Of a DNA stretch of 6,550 nucleotides, positions 1 to 5,186 are shown piece after piece. The stretch comes from Gorillibacterium sp. (GTDB taxonomy: Bacteria; Bacillota; Bacilli; Paenibacillales; NBRC-103111), in NCBI GenBank assembly GCA_023511325.1, contig JAIMBU010000158.1, forward strand, positions 1 through 6,550, written 5' to 3'. How positions within the stretch are numbered: the stretch's first letter is position 1; the number at the start of each line of letters is the position of its first letter. The position numbers were made by a program, and so were the translations under genes. The notes beneath the pieces are model-generated. The model saw only the letters and a list, made by a program, of their open reading frames with translations, was not told the origin of the DNA and searched no databases.

Positions 1-70
1 CTGCTGTATTCTGTTGTGTTGTGGATTTACCAATTCCGCCTTTACCGTAGATGGCAATCTTTCTTGTCAT
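1..70 (-). CDS. anfH: Nitrogenase iron protein (dinitrogenase reductase), 5' end only; AnfH-like
   Basis: Only the first 23 codons are in the window; the gene continues past position 1. The reading begins at ATG 70-68 and gives MTRKIAIYGKGGIGKST followed by TQQNTA. Residues 9-17 form the P-loop (GKGGIGKST) that binds MgATP in the NifH/AnfH/VnfH family, whose homodimer passes electrons from its 4Fe-4S cluster to the catalytic nitrogenase component. The start is fixed by an AGGAGG ribosome site at 79-84, 8 nt upstream. The opening MTRK and the TQQNTA stretch resemble AnfH and related iron proteins rather than the usual MRQ-type Mo-nitrogenase NifH; this assignment rests on recalled family sequence and a short fragment, so nifH remains possible. 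The gene has its own GlnR-linked promoter and a long leader. The 4Fe-4S cysteines lie outside the window and cannot be checked. Confidence 0.88.
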   Translation of the reverse strand, partial: MTRKIAIYGKGGIGKSTTQQNTA

Positions 71-78
71 TGAGTTAG

Positions 79-84
79 CCTCCT
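79..84 (-). promoter_or_regulatory. Ribosome binding site of the iron-protein gene
   Basis: A perfect AGGAGG on the minus strand lies 8 nt before ATG 70-68. It confirms the start of a gene of which only the N-terminus is visible. Confidence 0.85.
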
Positions 85-210
85 CATTTTTTTGAATATT
101 CTGATTTTTTATGTTCTAAAGCGACATTACCGACTTCTCTAGCTTTTGTTCACTTCATCATTCGCCTTGGAGCATGAAGTCTTTAACCTTAGGCGTCTCC
201 ACGTCGCCAA

Positions 211-227
211 TGTCATGTTCTCTAACG
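211..227. promoter_or_regulatory. Possible second, imperfect GlnR site downstream of the promoter
   Basis: TGTCATGTTCTCTAACG fits the GlnR/TnrA consensus TGTNA-N7-TNACA except for the last base. It lies about 25-40 nt inside the predicted transcript. In Paenibacillus nif regulation, GlnR is known to act through an upstream activating site and a downstream repressing site, and this position would suit the repressing role. The single mismatch and the simplicity of the consensus keep confidence low. Confidence 0.3.
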
Positions 228-258
228 CATCTGTATAATCCCTTGCGTCTTTAGAGCC

Positions 259-288
259 ATATTATCTTTTTAAATGGTAAAGTGTCAA
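259..288 (-). promoter_or_regulatory. Sigma-A promoter of the iron-protein gene
   Basis: On the minus strand a perfect -35 TTGACA (283-288) is followed by overlapping -10 candidates: GATAAT at 261-266 (16-bp spacer) or TAATAT at 259-264 (18-bp spacer). The TAATAT register is the one conserved in the related promoter at 2212-2240. No sigma-54 -24/-12 element was found, in line with Gram-positive diazotrophs that use housekeeping sigma factor for nif genes. Confidence 0.7.
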
Positions 289-336
289 TGAAATTAGCCC
301 GTTCCTCACTCTATTCAACAATAAATTCAAATTTGA

Positions 337-353
337 TGTAAGGTTATATAACA
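337..353. promoter_or_regulatory. GlnR/TnrA-type operator upstream of the iron-protein promoter
   Basis: The minus strand reads TGTTATATAACCTTACA, a perfect match to TGTNA-N7-TNACA. It sits exactly 48 bp upstream of the -35 hexamer. GlnR is the MerR-family nitrogen regulator of Bacilli and is known in Paenibacillus to activate nif transcription from an upstream site when nitrogen is limiting. An equally perfect site lies at the same distance from the nifI1 promoter, which strongly supports function. Confidence 0.72.
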
Positions 354-399
354 CAAGTAGAACTATTAAGCTCATTTGTCCTTTTGCACGACGCTTTCA

Positions 400-463
400 A
401 GATAGCTTCTCAAGTCTCAGAGTAAACAAGTATGGCATAGAAATAACTTGACCGCTCTCTAAT
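400..463. other. Non-coding stretch with nothing recognised
   Basis: Together with the listed elements this belongs to the 469-bp gene-free interval 71-539. Between the stem-loop and the GlnR module I see no open reading frame with a ribosome site, no tRNA, no repeat and no convincing promoter. Confidence 0.5.
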
Positions 464-518
464 ACCAAAAGGAACCCCCACTGTCACAGTAATCGTGACC
501 GCGGAGGCTCCCACCGGT
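464..518 (-). terminator. Long stem-loop after the NifW-like gene, probable operon terminator
   Basis: The minus-strand RNA can fold into a 24-position stem (arms 464-487 and 495-518) with a 7-nt loop (488-494). Only two positions are unpaired, if several G-U pairs are allowed. The inner part is GC-rich, and the segment after its closing GGTTCC is TTTT, a short U-run. It begins about 20 nt after the stop codon of the NifW-like gene. The U-run is short, so it may instead stabilise the 3' end or attenuate read-through into the iron-protein gene. Confidence 0.5.
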
Positions 519-539
519 TACTCTATGGAATAAGCTCAT

Positions 540-896
540 TTAATTCCGTCCTTCCCGTTCATTGAGCGAGACATCATTCTCGCCACAGGAGGATTTACAA
601 GGACCGCACGACTTGGGCGAACAGCTCTCACCTCCGAGGTAACCCTTCCATTGCTCACCCGTTTCGAATTCAGCCCAAGCGTTCTCCAGGCTGAGTCGAA
701 TCAGCGAGCCCGTCTGACGAGAAAGGTCATTCTCACCCGCGAAGCCGGCCACAAGCTCCTCATCCAAACAATTGGACTGAGCTAAATATTTTCTCAGCAG
801 GAGCGCAAACGTAATTCGATGGCTTGCAAGCAATTTAGGATCATACTGAATATTGAATGTCTGCAGTAACGCTTCAGGATTTGCCAAACTGGACAC
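540..896 (-). CDS. Small NifW-like protein with a cysteine-rich C-terminal tail
   Basis: The protein has 118 residues and starts at GTG 896-894, supported by GAGGAGG at 904-910, 7 nt upstream. The start overlaps the end of nifX by 23 nt, so the two are translationally coupled. Residues 6-40 (NPEALLQTFNIQYDP, then a basic helix ending LLLRKYL) and 65-87 (helix with ENAWAEFETG) resemble NifW, a helical protein of about 100 residues that helps protect or mature nitrogenase. The resemblance is a pattern judgement and not a database result. The odd part is the tail: Cys92, Cys97, Cys100 and Cys104 (C-x4-C-x2-C-x3-C) followed by a polar end, which ordinary NifW proteins as I know them lack. It could bind a metal or an iron-sulfur cluster. 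Neighbours (nifX upstream, iron protein downstream) fit a role in nitrogenase assembly or protection. If not NifW, it is an unrecognised nif-associated protein. Confidence 0.75.
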   Translation of the reverse strand: MSSLANPEALLQTFNIQYDPKLLASHRITFALLLRKYLAQSNCLDEELVAGFAGENDLSRQTGSLIRLSLENAWAEFETGEQWKGYLGGESCSPKSCGPCKSSCGENDVSLNEREGRN

Positions 897-1302
897 CCTT
901 ACCCCTCCTCGTATTCGCTATATTAGCTTCCTCTTCTGAACGACGCAGTGCTTTCGCCAGCCATAAAGGTGGCCGTTCCTTCATCATCTGCTGCATCTTC
1001 TCCAATTGGGGAATCACCTCAGCTCCAGATTCCGGTTTAAGCAGCATTATTCCCGCCCTCATCACTTTTTCCGTTGCATAATTCCCGATATTATTGGCAA
1101 ACAGCAGCTTGCAGTCCCAAATGATCTGAATTCGTTGCCCGATCCGTTCTTGTTCCTCAGCATCCACAGGCAGACCGAAAACGGAGCGTGACTCCAGCCA
1201 CTTATACCCCTGCTCGGAGAAATCAAATATAGAGAAAGAGGGACACTGTCCAAAGTGACAATCTAAGTGTTTTCCGTTGATCGACGCAAATGCCACCTTC
1301 AT
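874..1302 (-). CDS. nifX: NifX-family cofactor carrier protein
   Basis: NifX proteins bind NifB-co or the VK cluster and pass cofactor intermediates between NifB, NifEN and the apo-enzyme in the cytoplasm. The 142-residue product opens MKVAFASINGKHLDCHFG, the typical start of the dinitrogenase-cofactor-biosynthesis fold, with HFGQCPSFSIFDF at residues 16-28. Near residues 109-116 it has RPPLWLAK, matching the PPxWLRK-like motif near the NifX C-terminus. Start ATG 1302-1300 is chosen over an in-frame start at 1380. GGGGAG at 1312-1317 lies 9 nt upstream, the family begins at this methionine, and the 26 extra residues would cover an intergenic hairpin. The end overlaps the NifW-like gene. VnfX or a NafY-like partner is the main alternative name, since the nitrogenase type is not fully shown. 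Confidence 0.87.
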   Translation of the reverse strand: MKVAFASINGKHLDCHFGQCPSFSIFDFSEQGYKWLESRSVFGLPVDAEEQERIGQRIQIIWDCKLLFANNIGNYATEKVMRAGIMLLKPESGAEVIPQLEKMQQMMKERPPLWLAKALRRSEEEANIANTRRGKGVQFGKS

Positions 1303-1348
1303 CGATACACACTCCCCGCTATAGTTGACGTACTCAGCTACTTTAAGA

Positions 1349-1374
1349 ACTCCCCGGAAGCAGAACCAGGGAGT
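1349..1374 (-). other. Intergenic RNA hairpin between nifI2 and nifX
   Basis: In the minus-strand RNA, ACTCCCTGG (1366-1374) pairs with CCGGGGAGT (1349-1357) in an uninterrupted 9-bp stem with one G-U pair and an 8-nt loop. It is followed by TCTTAAAG and not a U-run, so it is not a standard terminator. It lies in the 106-bp gap before nifX and may protect an mRNA end or adjust expression of nifX relative to the nifI genes. Confidence 0.45.
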
Positions 1375-1408
1375 GCTCAAGCAACCTTCATCTCGTTCTG
1401 ACGATCAA

Positions 1409-1783
1409 TTAATTTATAGCTTCTCTACCCACTTCACCAGTTCTTACCCGCACAGCATTATCGATCGGGACGATAAAGATTCGCCCATCGCCAATTTGAT
1501 CCGTTTGGTTTACGCGGATGATCGTTTCCACAACCCTATCCACATCCTCATCCTGCACAACTACATTCAACAAGCGTTTTGGGATGTATTTCATAATACT
1601 TCCGGGTCCCTTGAAGACAATCGGCTCACCCCCATGAGCTAATTGAACTTCACCAGATATTCCTTTTTGCTTACCTCTGCCTAACACTGCTGATGCCGTC
1701 ATAGCTGGATAGCCTAGAAGATCCAAGGCATCCTTTGTTTTGGATACCTTGTTGGGTCGTATGATCACCATTAGTTCTTTCAT
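1409..1783 (-). CDS. nifI2: PII-family nitrogenase regulator NifI2
   Basis: NifI2 forms a complex with NifI1 that binds dinitrogenase and blocks its interaction with the iron protein after an ammonium upshift; 2-oxoglutarate and ATP relieve the block. The function was established in methanogens and inferred for Firmicutes. The product has 124 residues. It starts MKELMVIIRPNK, has the conserved LGRGKQKGI before the T-loop, an extended T-loop of NifI2 type (about residues 45-65, ending in MKYIPKR), and the late signature QIGDGRIFIVPIDNAVRVRTGE typical of NifI2. Start ATG 1783-1781 is preceded by GGGGGA at 1791-1796, 7 nt away. It follows nifI1 by 65 bp in the same unit. Usually the pair lies between nifH and nifD; here it lies upstream of nifX. 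Confidence 0.92.
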   Translation of the reverse strand: MKELMVIIRPNKVSKTKDALDLLGYPAMTASAVLGRGKQKGISGEVQLAHGGEPIVFKGPGSIMKYIPKRLLNVVVQDEDVDRVVETIIRVNQTDQIGDGRIFIVPIDNAVRVRTGEVGREAIN

Positions 1784-1848
1784 GCCACGTTCCCCCTATA
1801 CCCAATCGCTTTTCGCAAGGATAAGTACTTGTTGGTGAATAACAAAGG

Positions 1849-2166
1849 CTAGAGCGCCTTGAGACCGGTGCGAATCGTATACGCCTCTTCCACAGGACTT
1901 ATGAACAGCTTGCCATCACCAAAATTTCCTGTATACGCCTTATAACTGATAATCTTGGTCACTTCTTCCACACTCTCATCCTCAACCACGATAAGTAGCA
2001 TTACCTTTGGCAGTTCGTCATAATGGACGGTTCCTACTGTAATCCCCTTTTGCTTCCCTCGCCCAATCACGTTCAGTTTGGTAAGCGAAAAAAAGCCTGC
2101 CGTCTCCAGACTATCTGCAACCTCATCCACTTTCTCCGGTCTTACAATCGCGCGAATCATCTTCAT
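1849..2166 (-). CDS. nifI1: PII-family nitrogenase regulator NifI1
   Basis: This is the partner of NifI2 in switching off nitrogenase activity when ammonium appears. The 105-residue product begins MKMIRAIVRPEK and carries GRGKQKG at residues 35-41, a short T-loop with VGTVHYDELPK (44-54) typical of NifI1, and TGNFGDGKLF (79-88) followed by SPVEEAYTIRTG. The T-loop lacks the uridylylated-tyrosine context of GlnB/GlnK. Start ATG 2166-2164 is preferred over an upstream in-frame GTG at 2184. The family begins MKMIRAI, the GTG has no ribosome site, and a G-run at 2177-2182 lies 10 nt before the ATG. The G-run is a weaker site than those of its neighbours. It is the first gene after a GlnR operator and sigma-A promoter, with a leader of about 40 nt. 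Confidence 0.93.
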   Translation of the reverse strand: MKMIRAIVRPEKVDEVADSLETAGFFSLTKLNVIGRGKQKGITVGTVHYDELPKVMLLIVVEDESVEEVTKIISYKAYTGNFGDGKLFISPVEEAYTIRTGLKAL

Positions 2167-2211
2167 TCGAAAGATTCCCCCCACTTCGTTATCGACTGCG
2201 TCTTAAGAGCC

Positions 2212-2240
2212 ATATTATTACCGGAACCTTCAAACGTCAA
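2212..2240 (-). promoter_or_regulatory. Sigma-A promoter of nifI1-nifI2-nifX-nifW-like unit
   Basis: On the minus strand, -35 TTGACG (2235-2240) and -10 TAATAT (2212-2217) are separated by exactly 17 bp. The start site would fall near 2205, about 40 nt before the nifI1 ATG. The sequence around the -10 is shared almost base for base with the iron-protein promoter at 259-288. Confidence 0.7.
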
Positions 2241-2288
2241 TGAAATCGCCGTTCAGAAAGACATTTCCGACAATTAATTCGAAATAAA

Positions 2289-2305
2289 TGTCAGCTTATA
2301 TTACA
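2289..2305. promoter_or_regulatory. GlnR/TnrA-type operator upstream of the nifI1 promoter
   Basis: The minus strand reads TGTAATATAAGCTGACA, a perfect match to TGTNA-N7-TNACA. It is 48 bp upstream of the -35 hexamer, the same distance as in the iron-protein control region. It should place the regulatory and accessory genes under GlnR nitrogen control. Confidence 0.72.
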
Positions 2306-2411
2306 TGAGTATTCTTTATTGAATAAAGCTAGTCATTTGTATATCGCTTACATTCCTCCTTTACCAAGCTAATTGTTCTAATTTTAGAAATTCATCTTCC
2401 CACTAATTAGT

Positions 2412-3743
2412 CTAGACACAGCCTTCATCTGAACCCTCCCTCCCCATTAATAAGGTATTGCCAAGATAATGGATCTGCTCGGCAGTACCTCGGTAACCTA
2501 CGCTTACCGCAAAGGAGGCTCCAAAGTGATTAAAAACTGGAAACCCCAAGGGGATAAACGGAGTTTTATTCCGACGGGCCACTCGCTCCCCATTTGAATT
2601 ACTTATCCATAGATCAACACCGCTGGTCGCCACTGTCTCTAGTTCGTATAGATCATCGACCTGGATAGTCCCTTTAGCGGACTGCAGGTTCAATGATGGA
2701 ATGGTTATCATGTAATGTAAGGACTTCACCCCCATCTCCGCCAGCCACTGGTACAGAGACACCAAATGATCCGCTTCTAGCGCCGCAATAATGCGTTTGC
2801 CTCTAAAGACCGAGCGTGTATCCAACATGCAATCCAAAAGAAACTGCCGTTGCCAGCGGTACTTGACTTGCGTTTCGCTTCGACTATACTGCTGGAGGAA
2901 TGAAAAAAAGTCATCTGTTTCCTGAAGTCCTGTTACTCCATTAAAAACTCGGTAAGGAATGTTAAGCGCATCTTTTAACAGTTTAGCGGAGGGTTCCATC
3001 GAACTTCCAATAGCGATTGTATAACCGGAGGCAACAATTTCTTTGAGGTAATCGAACGGAACTCCGCCACGGGATAAAGGTGTGTATCCCTTCATCAGAT
3101 GTCCCGTCAGCGACGAAGACAAATCTGGAAGGACAATAACCTCCAATCCGAAAGAGGCAATAATCTCCTTTAGTTCCATCACGTCCCCTGGTGTCAAATG
3201 CGATCCCGGGAGCAAGTTAATGCAATTCTTATGTTTCTTGCGAGAAATATTCGGGTTTAGCTCAACGATTTCCTTAACAACGGAATAAACCATGGTGGCA
3301 TAACCCGACTCCAAAGAACCCTGATAATCAGTAAGGTAAATAGCGAACAGCATTTTGTCACGAAGCAGGTACTTATTGGATTTTCGGTAAGCACGGACAT
3401 CTCCCAATAAATCTTCACCTACAGCCTCAGTGAGTGAGGTGCCGATGACTGCGATCACATCTGGCTTGTGTTCAGAAACTACCACATCGATGACCTCGTT
3501 AATGCTTTCTTTGCCACCAAATATCAGGTTGTGTTCATGCAGCGCAATGCTCTGGATGGATATCGGTTCCCGGTAATGGCGAGATAGAACAGTCCGAATC
3601 GACTCCACGCAGCCCTGGGCACCATGGATAATTGGCATGGATTGGTATATCCCTTGTAGCGCCAATACACCTCCAAGTGACTGGCTGATCCGAAACGGAT
3701 TTATGCTCACAGGCTTACGCCCCGCTTCATTATCCACCTCCAT
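2412..3743 (-). CDS. nifN: Nitrogenase cofactor scaffold protein NifN (VnfN-like possible)
   Basis: NifN pairs with NifE in the NifE2N2 scaffold, where NifB-co is matured before transfer to the catalytic component. The product has 443 residues, normal for the family. Residues 14-45 (INPFRISQSLGGVLALQGIY, then PIIHGAQGC) match the NifN/NifK-type start. Cys45 is at the place of the single cluster-ligand cysteine of NifN (Cys44 in Azotobacter), and the other P-cluster cysteines of NifK are absent, as expected. Further family segments are HYREPISIQSIALHE (56-70), FGGKESI (75-81) and TSLTEAVGEDLLGD (about 102-115). Start ATG 3743-3741 has GGGAGGAGG upstream and overlaps the nifE end by 14 nt, so it is translationally coupled. 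No clear terminator follows before the nifI1 control region; only a weak TTCTAA/TTAGAA palindrome (2376-2389) is present. Confidence 0.92.
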   Translation of the reverse strand: MEVDNEAGRKPVSINPFRISQSLGGVLALQGIYQSMPIIHGAQGCVESIRTVLSRHYREPISIQSIALHEHNLIFGGKESINEVIDVVVSEHKPDVIAVIGTSLTEAVGEDLLGDVRAYRKSNKYLLRDKMLFAIYLTDYQGSLESGYATMVYSVVKEIVELNPNISRKKHKNCINLLPGSHLTPGDVMELKEIIASFGLEVIVLPDLSSSLTGHLMKGYTPLSRGGVPFDYLKEIVASGYTIAIGSSMEPSAKLLKDALNIPYRVFNGVTGLQETDDFFSFLQQYSRSETQVKYRWQRQFLLDCMLDTRSVFRGKRIIAALEADHLVSLYQWLAEMGVKSLHYMITIPSLNLQSAKGTIQVDDLYELETVATSGVDLWISNSNGERVARRNKTPFIPLGFPVFNHFGASFAVSVGYRGTAEQIHYLGNTLLMGREGSDEGCV

Positions 3744-5097
3744 ATAATCCCTCCTCCCAAGGAGCGCGTTTGTGAATGATCTCCCATATTGGCTGCTCCA
3801 TAACGTCCAGCAAATCCTGAGCCATCCTTCTCACACCGCTGTAACAGGAATATACGCCATGCCTTTCTTCATCAATATCCAGAAAAGGAATCTTCTCCTT
3901 AAGCGGGACATAGGCATTTCGCCCGCTGACGATCATCAGGTTGACCTTATTCTCTCGATAAAGGCTGAGGATCTGCTTCTCATCGCTTTCCTTGATAATG
4001 AGCGTATCTTCTCCCGCTCGTTCCTTAATCCGTGAGAAATCCTCCTGCGTATTCTTATTCGTGCCTATTCCGACAATCTTCATTCCCAACTCCTGAAGAA
4101 CGGCGATAAATACCCAGCTATCGATTCCATCCGTATAAAGCACCACCTTCTTCCCTCTGAGCGCCTTAAAATGAAGGGCGATATCCTTGCGTAGGGACTC
4201 CTCCTCCTTGCGAATGTATCGCTGGAGTTTCTTATCCAGCTGGGCATCTTGGAAGTGAAAAGCAAGCTGACGCAAGGAAAAGCGGATCTCCCTAGTACCG
4301 TAGAAGGAGCCCTCTAAATAAGGAATGCCAAAGGAATCTTGCATCTTGCGGGACAACGTAAGCAAAGACCTGCTACAGACAAGCATGTTTACTTTAGCGT
4401 GATGAGCAGACCGCAACTCCTGAAAGGAGCATTCACCAGCAATTCTCGACAACACTCGAATCCCAAGTTTAGCTAGTAGTAGCTCTATTTCCTTACCTTC
4501 ACCAGAGAAATGATATTCCCCGATCAGATTGATATCAAAAGGAGTCAACTGCTCAGGGCTCAATTCCAACGTCCCGATTACTCGTTCAAACAAAGCTTCG
4601 CCTGCCTGCCGATTTCCCATATTCTCGCTACTGGCAAATCCCGAATTATGAATAGGAATCACAGGTACCTTCCATATACGCTCTGCTTCGTTACAGATCG
4701 CATCCAGATTCTCCAATGTCAGTAGCGTGATGCATGTAGCATAAACAAAGATACAAGGAGGATGGTAGTGTCCCACAATGAAAGCTATGGCCTCAACCAG
4801 CTTCTTTTCACCACCGAGCAGAATATCCTGTTCCGTAAGTGCCGTGGTAAAACTAAGCTTAGACAGCGGCAGACCGAGCGAACCGACCTCGAGTAGCCCT
4901 TGGCTGTTCTGAAGGCAGCCAGAGGTTCCATGAACCAGATGTGCAGCGTCAGAAATAGGCAGCAGAACAACTTGTGAGCCTTGGAAAGCACAGCCCTTGG
5001 TCAGTTCACCTGGTTTCGGTCTAGCACAGCCTCGCTTTTCCTGATTGTTATGCTCACAAGCAGGTTCAATGAACAGGTTCGCTTTGCCTTGTGGCAT
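3730..5097 (-). CDS. nifE: Nitrogenase cofactor scaffold protein NifE (VnfE-like possible)
   Basis: NifE is the alpha-like subunit of the NifEN scaffold for cofactor maturation. Counting from ATG 5097, the 455-residue product shows FIEPACEHN near the start, PGELTKGCAFQG around Cys36, HLVHGTSGCLQNS around Cys61, VYATC at Cys122 and NMLVCSRSLL around Cys241. These correspond to the four conserved NifE cysteines (37, 62, 124 and 250 in Azotobacter), so both the permanent cluster site and the cofactor-handling cysteine appear intact. LIGEYHFSGE and GIPYLEGSFYGT are further family segments. A GTG lies directly before the ATG (5100). AGGAGGGG at 5104-5111 sits better for the ATG, but the GTG start, one residue longer, cannot be excluded. 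nifB lies 89 bp upstream, and nifN overlaps the end. The product could equally serve an alternative nitrogenase, as VnfE does. Confidence 0.93.
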   Translation of the reverse strand: MPQGKANLFIEPACEHNNQEKRGCARPKPGELTKGCAFQGSQVVLLPISDAAHLVHGTSGCLQNSQGLLEVGSLGLPLSKLSFTTALTEQDILLGGEKKLVEAIAFIVGHYHPPCIFVYATCITLLTLENLDAICNEAERIWKVPVIPIHNSGFASSENMGNRQAGEALFERVIGTLELSPEQLTPFDINLIGEYHFSGEGKEIELLLAKLGIRVLSRIAGECSFQELRSAHHAKVNMLVCSRSLLTLSRKMQDSFGIPYLEGSFYGTREIRFSLRQLAFHFQDAQLDKKLQRYIRKEEESLRKDIALHFKALRGKKVVLYTDGIDSWVFIAVLQELGMKIVGIGTNKNTQEDFSRIKERAGEDTLIIKESDEKQILSLYRENKVNLMIVSGRNAYVPLKEKIPFLDIDEERHGVYSCYSGVRRMAQDLLDVMEQPIWEIIHKRAPWEEGLYGGG

Positions 5098-5186
5098 CAC
5101 AGTCCCCTCCTTCCCCTAATCCGATGCTTGAAATAGAATCGCATCACTCACTGAGCTTCCTATCACTTGAATTAGCCATGAGCATT

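Larger units (their letters stand above)
71..253 (-). promoter_or_regulatory. Long untranslated leader of the iron-protein gene
   Basis: If transcription starts about 7 nt downstream of the predicted -10, the mRNA has roughly 180 untranslated nucleotides. Two inverted repeats are visible. ACTTCAT/ATGAAGT (7 bp, arms 152-158 and 174-180) has a 15-nt loop, and GGCG/CGCC (arms 192-195 and 205-208) has a 9-nt loop. No open reading frame with a ribosome site was seen in it. The leader could affect mRNA stability or translation of a highly expressed protein; no known riboswitch was recognised. Confidence 0.4.
244..379 (-). repeat. Control-region repeat, copy A (upstream of the iron-protein gene)
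   Basis: This segment aligns with 2197-2340 in the same orientation. Positions 244-265 match 2197-2218 in 21 of 22 bases across the -10 and start region. The -35 hexamers, the 48-bp gap, an AT-rich patch (about 316-332, compared with 2268-2284), the GlnR site and a terminal TCATTTGT also correspond. It looks like a duplicated or shared regulatory cassette rather than a mobile repeat; no terminal inverted repeats or target duplications were seen. Confidence 0.72.
2197..2340 (-). repeat. Control-region repeat, copy B (upstream of nifI1)
   Basis: This is the second copy of the module at 244-379, in the same orientation. Differences are mainly in the promoter spacer and the central gap; operator, hexamers and start region are kept. 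Copy B also contains a 15-bp palindrome CTTTATTCAATAAAG (2314-2328) just upstream of the GlnR site, which copy A has largely lost or never had. Confidence 0.72.

Noticed and set aside
71..400. Search for a sigma-54 -24/-12 promoter and NifA-type upstream activator site before the iron-protein gene
   Set aside because: No GG-N10-GC element in a TGGCAC/TTGC context was found; sigma-A hexamers with a GlnR site explain the region better.
464..530. Resemblance of the minus strand here to a cobalamin riboswitch core (GGTG, CC, GCGGTC and ACTGTGA in order)
   Set aside because: The same bases form one long simple stem-loop, I could not find a convincing downstream B12-box partner, and it lies upstream of the predicted promoter of the iron-protein gene. 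A covariance-model search (Rfam cobalamin) would settle it.
1303..1380. N-terminal extension of nifX from an in-frame start at 1380
   Set aside because: It runs through the intergenic hairpin, lacks family similarity, and the methionine at 1302 has a good ribosome site and the canonical NifX start.
857..1642. Plus-strand and alternate-frame open reading frames opposite nifX and nifI2 (for example 857-1081, 1006-1191, 1325-1642)
   Set aside because: They lie antisense to well-supported nif genes, lack ribosome sites and show no recognisable protein family; the same holds for those opposite nifN, nifE and nifB.
2167..2184. GTG start of nifI1 at 2184
   Set aside because: It has no ribosome site, and NifI1 proteins begin at the MKMIRAI methionine, which has a G-run at suitable spacing.
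2314..2328. Palindrome CTTTATTCAATAAAG as a terminator for nifN
   Set aside because: It is AT-rich with almost no loop and lies inside the regulatory module; it might be a protein-binding site but is not a plausible rho-independent terminator.
2344..2366. AAGGAGGAATGTAA on the minus strand, a ribosome-site-like motif with ATG
   Set aside because: The ATG is followed at once by a stop codon and is too close to the AGGAGG; no peptide is encoded.
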